Shown here: piece after piece, positions 12,478 to 23,800 of the stretch
Position numbering within the stretch: the first letter of the stretch is position 1
Layout of the letters: the number at the start of each line of letters is the position of its first letter
Origin: Tachypleus tridentatus
Lineage: Eukaryota > Arthropoda > Merostomata > Xiphosura > Limulidae
Length of the DNA: 64,000 nt
Direction: 5' to 3'
NCBI RefSeq assembly: GCF_004210375.1
Contig: NC_134830.1
Coordinates: forward strand, 50,163,094 to 50,227,093
Notes under the pieces: generated by a model
Told to the model about the DNA's origin: nothing
Databases searched by the model: none
What the model saw: only the letters and a program-made list of their open reading frames with translations
Translations under genes and position numbers: made by a program

Positions 12478-12640
12478 GGCCGGATTAAGGGCTTTGTTGG
12501 TCCAAGGCTTTTCAACTTATAGAGACTCTCTCGAGACATAACCTCTACATGCAATACACTTATAGCCTTAACCTGAGACCCCTAATTAGTGTGAGGCCAT
12601 GGGCTTCAGCCCGGTTAGCACATGTCTTAATTCGGAGTTG
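12478..12640. mobile_element. Possible small MITE
   Basis: 'aggccggattaagggctttg' at the left and 'cttaattcgg' at the right form imperfect inverted ends around about 160 bp that contains no ORF. The arms match over only about ten bases, so this is tentative. 11743-12477 and 12641-12952 hold nothing else recognised. Confidence 0.35.
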
Positions 12641-12952
12641 TGCATAGTCTAAATTCTTGAAGGTGTAATCGCATAGACATGTAAAGAAATATCACTGTTG
12701 TCCATTTTACAGTTTGGACAGTGTTTTAACTTTTATCACAGAGACACTTTCCTCTGATAACCTGATAACCATTGATATTTACAAATAACACGAACTGAAA
12801 TATGTATGGATTACCAAGATTAAATGAACTTTCACAATTACGGTACATTTAATTTACTGTAAATTATCGTTATACTTTTATTGTTATAATATTTATAAAA
12901 ATTTAGTAAAGTTCACTGTAGTAACAAGAATGAATTAAAGTTTTGTTTTGTT

Positions 12953-13222
12953 TTTATTTTTGTTTCTTGCACAAAGCTACTCGAGGGCTATCTGCGCTAG
13001 CTGTCCCTAATTTAGCAGTGTAAGACTAGAGGAAAGGCAGCTAGTCATCACCACCCACCGCCAACTCTTGAGCTATTCTTTTACCAACGAATAGTGGGAT
13101 TAATTGTAACGTTATAACGCCCCAACGGCTGAAAGGGCGAGCATGTTTGGTGCGACGGGGATTCGAACCCGCGACCCTCAGATTACGAGTCGAACGCCTT
13201 AACCCACCTGGCCATGCTGGGC
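12953..13222 (-). mobile_element. SINE-A, nearly intact
   Basis: On the minus strand: head 'ggccaggtgggttaaggcgt', anticodon region 'gactcgtaatc', T-arm 'gcgggttcgaatccccgtcg', then body and tail. This is the most consensus-like head in the window. A tRNA-Thr(CGT)-like fold is suggested, but the acceptor stem does not pair, so it is not a tRNA gene. Confidence 0.93.
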
Positions 13223-13274
13223 GCGAATTAAAGTCATCACATACAATCACTCGGTTCTCATTAAGTTACAGGTG

Positions 13275-13344
13275 CCTATGTTCAGTGATTACAGAATGTT
13301 ATACAATTTTAAAATCGTCTTGTGGTAATCGATAAAACTATTCT
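13275..13344. repeat. 70-bp direct repeat, left copy
   Basis: This 70-bp segment, starting cctatgttcagtgattacag and ending aaactattct, is repeated without a mismatch at 15030-15099. The sequence diverges on both sides. The two copies bracket about 1.7 kb holding a SINE-A and a truncated Tc1 element. Confidence 0.9.
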
Positions 13345-13534
13345 AAGTTAATAAATGCACACCAGGCTTGTATTCTTTGAATTATATATGTTATCATATT
13401 AAGCAACTCGAAGATGTAAGATAACGCTCACTGGGAGATCACAACAAGATGAGGTTTTGTAATTAAGAACTACAAGCAGTGATAAGGGATAGGGGAAGCT
13501 CGTTTGGAGAAAAGATTACATAAAAGATTAAATT

Positions 13535-13804
13535 TGTTTTTAAATTTCGCGCAAACCTACACGAGGGCTATCTCTCTCCGCTATCCATCCCTACGTAAGC
13601 AGTGTAATACTAGAAGGAAAGTAACTAGTTATCACTACCCACCGCCAACTCTTTGGCTACGTTTTTACCAACGAATAGTGGGATTGGCCGTCACATAATA
13701 ACACTTTCACGACTGAAAAGGCGAGCTTCTTTGGTGTGACGAGAATTCGAACCCGCAACTCATAGATTACGAGTTGAGCGTGCTGACCATTTGGCCATGC
13801 TGGA
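13535..13804 (-). mobile_element. SINE-A, full length
   Basis: On the minus strand: head 'ccagcatggccaaatggtca', 'gcgggttcgaattctcgtca', body and tail. It lies between the two 70-bp direct repeats. Confidence 0.9.
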
Positions 13805-13968
13805 CCAATTAAACTTGTTTATGAAATCATGATCCTGGATATCAAATCTGTTAGTGGAAAAGCTGAAGTGATAATCAGACATAGTAGACAACAGACAATT
13901 ATCAAATCCGCTGAGTCTATTGAGGAAAAATTACTGTAGCCTTATTTCAAATACGATTTGTGAGAGAA

Positions 13969-14655
13969 TTAAATAACGACATTTCCACACAATCGAGGGC
14001 CTTCAGTCAATAAGGATGCTCTCTCCAACATGCCAATGTAGCCAGATGCCGTTTGACGCCCCTGTATAAACTGAAGTTCCTTTGTTCCATGGAAGGAGAA
14101 AGCACCCCAGATCATGATGGAACCTCTTCCAATGTGTCGTGTAGAAAATGTCTCCGGTGGGATATCCTTATTGCGCCAGTAACGTTGGAAACCATCTGGA
14201 CCATCAGAGAACAAAACCTTCGTCCACTTTTCTACGTCCCATGTTTGGTACTTCTCAGCAAAGTTTAACAGAGCTGTATCATGGAGTGGAAGGAGGCGTG
14301 GCCTTTGAGGACGTTTACGGTTTTTAAAGCCTTTCTCTCGTAGATGCCGTCTTATTATTCTTGAGCTGCATTTTGCGTCCGTAAGGGCCTTAATCTGGTT
14401 CGCCGATCGGCTGGTGTCTTGCCGGACAACCCATTGAATCCTCCTGCTCAACGCCAGCGAAATTTTCTTGGGCCGACCACTTGAAATTCTTGTTCCATAT
14501 CCCTCAGGGTCTTTTAAAAATTTTGCAACAGCAGTTTCACTACGCGCAATCTCACCAGCGATGACACGTTGAGAGAGACCTTGCTTTTGCAGCTCAACAA
14601 TTCTGCCACGTTCAAACTCTGTCAACGTTTTAGCGTTTGCCATGTTTTTACCCAA
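13969..14655 (-). pseudogene. Tc1-family transposase, 3' part missing
   Basis: The minus-strand frame encodes about 228 residues. An N-terminal paired-like helix-turn-helix is seen ('[20 protein letters not shown]', 'ISSGRPKK', '[13 protein letters not shown]'), then the start of the DDE catalytic domain with the first aspartate in 'KVLFSD' and the '[10 protein letters not shown]' strand. The frame then leaves the family; the second aspartate and the final 'NP-EN-W' block are absent. Full Tc1 transposases have about 340 residues, so this copy cannot be active by itself. Upstream (14656-14969) is the matching long terminal inverted repeat; the other end is missing. Confidence 0.9.
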
Positions 14656-14969
14656 TGTAACACAGGAGATGCCAGTGGGAGATGTTGATAACGCTAATGC
14701 TTGAACAAAAATGACTAAATTTCGTTACGTGTTTACCAATTAACGCTTCGTTTCAGTATGGTCTTAAACTTTTGACCAGCTAGTATTTAGGCTAATTTCA
14801 TAGTGTTCACATTTTCCCTATTAAATGCTAAAAAGGTTTTTTATTTTTATTTTCCCTTTTCTTATTTTCATCTTTCGAAGCTTTACTCAAATAAGTGGTT
14901 GAGTCTAACAACGCAAAATTCATATTTTTTACTTTATGTTCATTGGCCTTAAGATTTTGGCCAACAGTG
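14656..14969 (-). repeat. Tc1 terminal region with TIR
   Basis: Contains 'ttaaacttttgaccagctag', 'catagtgttcacattttccc' and the terminal 'ggccaacagtg' followed by TA (14970-14971), the Tc1 target dinucleotide. It closely matches both ends of the element at 59192-60019 and the segment at 26666-26885. Confidence 0.88.
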
Positions 14970-15029
14970 TATAATTCAGAACAAATTCAGTATAGCTCAG
15001 CACAAACATCTTTTCCAATATCATCAATA

Positions 15030-15099
15030 CCTATGTTCAGTGATTACAGAATGTTATACAATTTTAAAATCGTCTTGTGGTAATCGATAAAACTATTCT
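15030..15099. repeat. 70-bp direct repeat, right copy
   Basis: Identical to 13275-13344 (see there). It starts 60 bp beyond the end of the Tc1 TIR. Confidence 0.9.
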
Positions 15100-15424
15100 T
15101 TTGATGATAAATCGGTATACAACTCTAATATTTTGACGGCAGTCTTGAAGATTCATGCCGGGCAAAAATTGCAAATGAACATCGAAATAATACGAGTTTC
15201 CCCTCGTACACATCTAGAAAAACTTACACGTAATCGATATTAAACATACGACGAATTTCTTAGGTTACGTCAGAACATGTCAACCTGTTGTTGATGGAGG
15301 ACGAGACCCAATGTAAAGCACTCGAGTTCGTGGGTCGGCTGGAAATGTCAAATCTAAATTTAAATATATCATTAAATGAGGTAACATTAATAAGTGATAC
15401 AGTATTTTGACTTATACTTTGATT

Positions 15425-15492
15425 CCGAAGGGAATCCAACCCCTGATTTTAGCGTTGTAAATTCGGAGACATACCGCTGTACTAGCGGGGGG
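15425..15492 (-). mobile_element. SINE-B head fragment
   Basis: On the minus strand: 'tacagcggtatgtctccgaa', 'tttacaacgctaaaatcagg', matching the head of the short SINE. 15493-15960 has no recognised feature. Confidence 0.6.
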
Positions 15493-15961
15493 CTTGAAAA
15501 TGTAAATCAGCAAGTAACGTAATAAACACAGACGATATAAAGTTCTTGTGAAATGGTATCAGTCGGAACTACATTCGATATTGGTGTCCACCAGATGGTA
15601 TGATGGCATCGAAAATAATCTCGTTCGGGAATGATATGTAACAGAACTTTTGAGGACAGTATCAAGGCTATAATACCTCATATTTAGAAGAGACAACCGT
15701 GGTCTGTTTTAAGCTTACCGGTCTGTGTATTCGAGGATTTGTGGTTCACATATCGTTGTCGCAAAACTATGCACTGCGCTTGGAGAGGTAGGTCCGTTGT
15801 AAATTCCAATATTTAATTAAAGTTGTCCAACAGTTGGCAGTGGGTGCGTAGATACGACTCTTCAGGACTCAAATTTTAAATTTAACACTTACTAAACCTG
15901 AAAAAAATAGTTAGTTTATTCGAACAACTTTTAACTTAGAAAAAATATTTCTGTCTTCATT

Positions 15962-16056
15962 CGTTTGTTGTTAAGCGCAAAGCTACATATCAAAGGTATC
16001 GAAATCGGGTTTTTAGTGTCATGAGCCCTAAGACTTATCCCTGAGCCATTGGAGGG
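15962..16056 (-). mobile_element. SINE-B copy, diverged
   Basis: On the minus strand: 'ccaatggctcagggataagt', 'aaacccgatttcgatacctt', 'gtagctttgcgcttaac', matching the short SINE including its shared tail. Confidence 0.65.
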
Positions 16057-16510
16057 GGGTATTGGTAAAATGCTAGATAAATTAAAATGTAGTGCAACTG
16101 TATTACTAAAACGTTGTGAGATTCTAGGCTGTGGTTTTAAACAAAGATCTCAGGACAGAAGTTCAAAGGTCGTCCTGTTTCTTCTAGAAACAAACAGAAT
16201 TAATTTAAGCTCTGCTTTGTTAAAGATGTTTAATGTGATTTTCGTTATTGTGAATCAATATATTAAGCCTGCTGTAATATAGTCTACAATACAGACGAAA
16301 TGTGTAAGATGACATGGTAAACAGGCAGTATAAATGTGCTTTTCACCTTCTTTCAGACAATAAAATAATTTGTATTCAACTAATACATAGTGAGAGTCGG
16401 CACACTATGACTTTGTGAAGGACAAAGAAATTCTCGCTCTTAAGGTAACCAATTTTACATAGCTTAGAAGCGTTATAACTTTGAATAACGACGGTTTCTG
16501 TCTGAAGTAG

Positions 16511-16758
16511 CATTGTTACTATTTAAAACACAACAATATTATAGTCTTAACCTAAAGGTAAGCCTTGTTACTATGTAGAACACAACAATATTACAGTTTT
16601 AACATAAAGGTAAGCCTTGTTACTATGTAGAACACAACAATATTACAGTTTTAATCTAAAGGTAAGTCTTCTTACTGTGTAAAAGAGAACAATATTATTG
16701 TTTTAACATAAAGGTAAGCCTTGTTACTGTGTAAAACACAACAATATTATAGTTTTAA
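16511..16758. repeat. Minisatellite, about 53-bp period, five copies
   Basis: Units contain 'ccttgttactatgtagaaca', 'caacaatattacagttttaa' and 'cataaaggtaag' with few differences. It lies upstream of the first certain receptor exon. Confidence 0.88.
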
Positions 16759-17449
16759 CCCTCAAGGCAACGAGGATAACAGTGATTATTACCTTTGAGA
16801 ATTTTTTTAAATTTCATTATATCATTATTACAGTATTCTTGCCTTATTTGTCCGTACAACATCGTTTCGTTACTTTATTTTGACTTATATATTTGTAGGA
16901 GAAGTATCCATAAGGCAGACCACAAACAGTAGGATGATCGTCGATCACTATTTGCAAGTTTTACACGTGAAATGAAATTCAAATTCTATCTCATAACTTG
17001 TTGCATCTAAAATTCCACCTTACGTCTAAGTAGTTGTCGTTCTTTGTGAAACAACAAACAAGTAGGACTTTAAAATATATCAATAAATGTGAGTCTAAGT
17101 TTTTGCTTAAAGTGTGAACATTGTGTAAAAATGCAGCTGATAGTTAATAGTTGAAAGTTAATTTCAACTAATTGTTTAACTAAATAAGCAGTTTGATAAT
17201 ATAAAAATTTACATAAATAAATTATTTCCTCTCATATGTACCATATGTTAAATAAACAGTTGGATAATCTAACTCTGTGAACCACGCAGCAGGTAGTTAA
17301 TTTTTGAAAGTCAAGTCCAAATTCTTGCTTAATGTGTGAACCACGCATCTGGGAGTTAGTAATTTAACACATTCCATGGAAGTATTCAACCACAACTCTT
17401 AACTCTTTGTTACCTTAAAGTTAGATCTCTTAACCTTGGCTAGATATAA

Positions 17450-17680
17450 CTTAATGGTTTACGTGCCAGGCTGCGTATCAAAAAGTCCAAGGTTTAAAAC
17501 CACCAAATGGCGCTAAATACATTTCACATTTTCAACTGTTTGCGCATTATATAAATGACAGTCAGTTCGGATGTTACTAACAAGCTGCTTTTCCTCTAGT
17601 TGGTAGTTAAAAATGAGGAACGGCTATGCCTAAGCCCTGGGGTCTGTCTTGCTCATAAGTCGCATCTGATGCTTTTCGAG
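17450..17680 (+). mobile_element. Old SINE-A copy
   Basis: Diverged head 'tttacgtgccaggctgcgta', 'ttcaactgtttgcgcattat' and body traces 'ctgcttttcctctag', 'gaggaacggctatgcc'. It ends 75 bp before the first certain receptor exon. Confidence 0.55.
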
Positions 17681-17754
17681 ATTAAAAATACTAGATATTC
17701 AATCTAAATTAACAGCTTATTATCGTGCTGAAAAATATATTTGTCTTGTTAAAG

Positions 17755-17869
17755 GTGAAAGTGTCCGAAGACGACTTACAACAACACTACATGGATCAAC
17801 AAGCAAAACTGGAGGAGAAGAGGATGCAGTGTGAAGCAAAGATGATTAAGATGTTCCCGCTAGATGGCG
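17755..17869 (+). CDS. PTHR: PTHR exon 1: N-terminal helix of the ectodomain
   Basis: Acceptor 'ttgttaaag' and donor GTACGT. It starts in phase 0 and ends in phase 1. It encodes an amphipathic helix ('EEKRMQCEAKMIKM') carrying the first ectodomain cysteine, equivalent to 'AQCEKRL' of PTH1R. The true start codon lies in an upstream exon; the frame runs open back through the acceptor. Confidence 0.88.
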
Positions 17870-20800
17870 GTACGTTAGTCATTAAAATTAGGTTAGGATT
17901 TAACCTCAAATCTGCACCATCAACGCCGTGCTCATTGCAGGAGTAAAACCCCGAATGTTTGTGTTATAAGCAGCGAAATTTTCCGCTGAGCGACCAGGGT
18001 GGTGTTAATAAAAGAAATGATCAAGGGATGCCAAGCTAAATACTTAACAAAATAGATAGCACGATTTTCTATCCATGTCCTATAGATATTGACACAGGTT
18101 GATCCACTGGTACAGGTCTGGATTTCAAAAAAGGCGAACTAGGATTGAATCTATATGATACTATAATATATTCCATGTACTTTAAGCTGGCAAGGTGCTG
18201 TTGATTGGTCAATTAGTCAAATTTAGAGACGGCAACAGTTACTTCTAGTAGCTTTGCTGTATATATAAAATAATATACTTATGTAGACAAAATTAAAACA
18301 AATTTTGCTTAATAAATTCTGTATCGCTGCCATGGTTTGTTGACATTTATAATGATATATGAAGAAAAACTGAGAGGCCTTTTGTTTGGATAATTTTTAT
18401 TTTATCGTAGGCTTTTAGTTGAGAACGATTGACTGGCTCGAATTCAAATTTATGATCATATTCGTACTTATAAAGATGAACAAAACAGCTAGTCCAGAAA
18501 AGCATAACGGCAAACAGATTGTTACATTAAAAAAAAGTCGCAACTAGAAGCGATGTTATTATAACAAATCAAAAGTTCAGGGGCTGTATAGGAACGATCA
18601 AACATCAACTAAAACCTTTTTGTTTAAACTGTTACAAAAACTGTAATTTAAAAGCCATTCTTTACTTTCTATTAGTTCATTACAGCTCCAGCGGGGAAAA
18701 ATAAAATATTCGCCAGTCTTAATGATTCTAAGGTTGCTAAAACGGTTTCTTAATTTTACCAAACTATTTCGGCCTAATGATACCAAGGTTTTTAAAAAAA
18801 AAACAATTTTTTTCATTATGCTAGGAAAACTGAAAACAGTTTCTTATCAATATAACCAAAGTTACAAAAACTTATTTTTTTCTTAATGGTTGGTTGGTAA
18901 AACAGTTTATGAAAATGTAAGATCTTTCTCTTGAAAACGTATTATATGACACGTTTTTTTAATTCACTCACCGGTGACCTTGAAGAAAGACGTTCTTGGA
19001 TTTTGATAAACTTGCATTTAGTGGCCATTTTGATAAGATAAAGGGAAAATATTCTTAGATTAAAGTCTGTTTAAGCGATAATCAGTGGTATATAAAAAAT
19101 TATTTTATGAGTAATAAATTTGAACAACATAGTTGTAACACAATTCGCACAATTAAATACTACCAAGTCTGTGAGTATCGATTAATATGATACACAAAAC
19201 GTAAGACATGGATCTGTGGTCCGTGTATTATTATATCAGAAAATGACAGAAATAAATTTAAGCAAATTTTTTTTATTGAATATACATAGTTTTACAGAAA
19301 CCATATTGTAATAGCGTTTCAACTGCACATTTTATGTGTCGTACATCGCTGGTAGGCACATAGCCTCGATATTAGTTTGCAATTCATCAATATTGTAAAG
19401 AAATCTTGAGCAAAAAGACATGTATAGCATTAATTATCTCAAAACCTCTCAGCTCTAAAATAAAACGATATGGAAAATATCTTAAGCCCATAAAAAAAGC
19501 TTTGAGAAAGGTTTATTTGTTTTAAAACGAGCACAGTGAAAAATATCTAAGGTCAAGGATAATGTACTGTAAAAGAAGCAAAAATCATTTTATAATAGTA
19601 AAAACGAAAACCCAGCGTTAACAAACGTTATAGTAGAACACAGCTAATAAGATGTCAAGAAACTGGAAGAATGGAAAGCAGAAGAAAACGTTGAGGAAAG
19701 GAAAGTATCGATTGAAAAAAAACAGCTATTGGCGCAAGGACACTGAGGTTATATACTACTAATCGTGCTAAGCCGTTCAGATCCAGACGTAAAGAAGGAC
19801 AAACATTACCATGTAATAACATTTAGTAAACAATGTCCACGCAGACTTCAATCATGCTAGAGCGTCGCTAAACCACCATGTCTTCATCTCCGTAGGAGAT
19901 ATTTTATTAAGACTTCGACAGTAATGAGGTTTGAGGAGTGAAGGCCTTTAAGGTAACCCTTGAAACACAATAGTTATCTTCCATCACACGCATCCATAGG
20001 CCATTTTCTCCATAAATTGACTTCCGCAATTACTTTATTTTAATAATAATTTACACGACCTCAATTTTCTAGAAAATTTCCCAAAGTGTTTGTGACAAAA
20101 ATACTGCTTCAAAAACAATTTCACGGGTTTAATGAACACATGACGCTGGAAAGATTAGGTGACAAGTATAATATCGTGCCTGAGGTAATTTACAGAGAGA
20201 GCAGTTACAAGTTTCTTGCCAATCCGAACTTTACTAATAATCGCCTACTCGTTATTAAGAGCTAAATGACTTATAGAATAGATGGAGAAAAGTCAAATGT
20301 CTCGCAAATATCACAAGTTTGACTAGAAATACAACACACCATACAATTACTTTACAAATATACATTTCAAGAATGATTAAATTATGCAAGGTTTTTCAAA
20401 ACGATTAAGTGATGCAAGGTTTTCAAAACGATTCAATGATTAAAGGTTTTATTGGTGCAATGTTTTCGTAATTACAACCTCATAAGTTTTCATAAATTCA
20501 AGTTATTTTTTTTTACTTAAAATTTTGATAAAAACATTAAAGATATTTCTTACGCTATTCTTTTTTGCCATAACTTTTATTGTAACTTTTATTCTTCAGC
20601 CAGTGGTAATAAACAAATACAAGTTTACCCTTTGGCTACTTTTTCCCATGCTATATATTTCCAAACATTAAAAAAAACAAACAAATGTATGATGCTTATC
20701 ATTGATTGTATTTTCTGTAAGCAGTTTGACAGAGGGCTGTATTCAGTTACTTCTGATAAGGGAAGAACACATTGTCCTCTCACGATATACCTTTTCCTTT

Positions 20801-23800
20801 CTATAATGCAACTGTAACTTTGTACATATTCTCATGTCATAACAATCCTACGTTTCTTATAAACTTGGCGCCATTCAGAGTTTCACCGGTAAGTCTCAGG
20901 GCTTATAACACGAAAATCTGGTCTCAATACCCGTAGTGTGCGCAACAAAGATAAACTATTCTGTAGGTTTTTACTTAACCAAAAACAAACAATTTACCTA
21001 CTTTGGTTTTATTCATCTGTTTTTCAGGTCTTTACTGTCCAATGATTTGGGATGGCGCCATCTGCTGGCCATATACTCCAGCAGGAACCCTCCATGAAAT
21101 ATCTTGTCCTTCCTACGTGCATGGATTTAATACAGAAGGTGAATTAGAACATTTATCATGTTTTATCTACAACTGAGTTCATTATTTCTTGCTCATAGTT
21201 ACTGTCTATTAAGCAGCATTACAATATATATACATATATCTGTTCGAAAGTTAATATCCTAATTAATAATAACTGTCTTGTGAAAACAAACAGCTTTGTG
21301 TTTAGCCACCGTTTCTCAAACTTCATACTTACTAAACAAATTATTTTTAAATTTATAAAAGTAAAACAAAGAAATATATGAGAAATCTTAAAACAGCAAT
21401 CGAACTTTTGTTATGTACGACGCTTGTTAACATAAAATGGCCGTGTGTGCACTATAGTTCACAGACCATCATACATCCTGCAACTCATGTCTTTAACGAA
21501 GCCAATTCTGAGAATATTTTCGAATTTTTTTAATCGCCAGTCACGTAGCTGAGTTAAGATAATGATTATATACGCAGCGTTTGTTACCGCTTAAGTAACT
21601 GGTTTGTTTGTTTTGGATTTCGAGAAAAGCTACTCGAGGGCTATCTGTGCTAGCCGTCCCTAATTTAGCAGTGTAAGACTTGAGGGAAGACAGCTAGTCA
21701 TTACCACCCACCGCCAACTCTTGGGCTACTCTTTTACCAGGGAATAGTGGAATTGACTGACACATTATAACGCTCCTACGGCTGAAAGGGCGAGCATGTT
21801 TAGTGTGACGGGGATTCAAACCCGCGACCCTCGGATTACGAGTCGAGTGCCTTAACCATCTGGTCATGTTGGGCATAAGTAACTAGTGGGACACCATTAA
21901 CCAGTGTTTCTATTAGAATCGATCTTCACCCCTTCCTTTGCTGATCAGCTGCTTCTATCTTCCTTGCCCCGCGCCATTTCTTCATCTTCCATCTGGGCTC
22001 TTTCTGCTTGGAAGTCGTATTTTCCTTTCCTTATAACACGAGCCTATCAAATATCCCCTGCCGCATTTAATTCTGCAATGTTCCTTCTCTTCTGATTTCT
22101 TTATCTCTACCCACCCTAAGTCGCAATCTATCCAGCTTCGAATATTAAACATCCGAATAAAGCACACTAGTATTTAAATTATCATTCTCTGTTACGTTAA
22201 CAAAGTCGAAGGTTAGAGTCACAACTGTAGAACTAGGACTAGTTAAAAACGTAAATGGTCCCTACATGGTCAGGTGACTAGGGTGCCCTCGACTCGTAAT
22301 CTGAGGGCCGCAAGGTCTAATCCCCGTCACGCCAAACATGCTCGCCCTTTCAACCGTGGGGTCATTATAATGTTTCGGTCAATCCCACTATTTATTGGCA
22401 AAAGAGTAGTTCAAGAGTTGGTTGTGGGTGGTGGTGACTAGCTGCCTTTTCTCTAGTCCTACACTGCCAAATTAGGAACGGCTAGCGCAGATAGCCCTCG
22501 TGTAGCTTTGTGTGAACTTACACACAGATAATAACGTAAATTGTTATTAATAATTCACTAAGACCTTTATTTATCAAGTAAGATTCAAACTAGGCAATTC
22601 AAATCCAAAGAGGATTAAAAGAACCACCATGCTCTAAATACAATATTTGTAGATATATCTTTAGTTTGTTAGAAGAGTCTTCACAGTTTACAGCTGTTTC
22701 AGTCAATATAATTAAATACAATATACAATAGTTTCTGTTAAACAAAGTCAAAATGATTATACAATAAATACATCCGATAAAACAATATAAAATGAAATTT
22801 GTTATTTATAATCCATAAATAGCGTAATCTTATACATAGTATATATATATTATTTAATATTCATAAAATAACCTGTAACGTAACTAAATAGTTAAAAAAA
22901 TTCACAAGTTATTCAGGTAAAGGTAAAATTACTTCCATGTTTAATAATAAATAAACTTAGTATTCTGAAAATTGTTTAATTTCAAAGTCTAAGATCAAGG
23001 ATGGTCCAGTTCCATCTACACTTTGATCAACGTGTGTTATTGGTTATAATAGTTTAGTAGAATTCCAGTCCTCATCGGTAAACCTAAACACAAGTTAACC
23101 AGAGATAACTTGGACCTATATCATAGTGAAAACTATCAAACATATGGTTGGTGTGAACATGCTTTGTAGTCACTATGAAGAAAACCTAAACAATGGATAT
23201 ATGAAGTGAAGAAAAATTACATTCACATCAACAGTATGTGATACTTCCAAGTTGTTTACGAAGTAGCTTCCCTACATTCCCCTAATGGCACAGTGGTATG
23301 TCTCGGGACTCAAACCGCTAGGAACCGGTTTTCGATACCCGTGGTGGGCAGAGCACAGATGGCCCATGGCGTAGCAATGTGCTTAATTCCAAACAAACAA
23401 AAGTTTTCATATAATAATATCCTCTTTATTATTATCACAAGACCAAAATGAAAAACACGAAAAGAAAGATTCTTACAATATACCATAGACACTTAAGATA
23501 CAATTGTAGAAATATTCAAAGTATGCTAATGGACTCTAAAATGGGGATTTTAACCAGAAACATGTGTTAATTCATTCTATATCTTAAATTTTTCACTTTT
23601 GCTAGTATAACTTTCAGAGCATACTGTATATTTTAATCTATAGAAACAATTCTTATAACTACAAGAAAAAGTCTTTTGACTTTAAACATAATGATTTTAT
23701 ATATGTTTTTAACAATAATATAGCCTACATGTTATATCTTAACACTGACTGATATCTCTTTGAGTATTTTCAGTTTTGTATTTATAACAAAATCAACGAT

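Noticed and set aside
13147..13222. Minus-strand tRNA-Thr(CGT) gene
   Set aside because: Internal promoter boxes and anticodon loop are good, but the acceptor stem does not pair and the SINE body follows directly; this is the head of a SINE.
19640..19800. Lys/Glu-rich stretch resembling a coding exon
   Set aside because: The A-rich sequence has stops in all frames within short distance and no paired splice sites.
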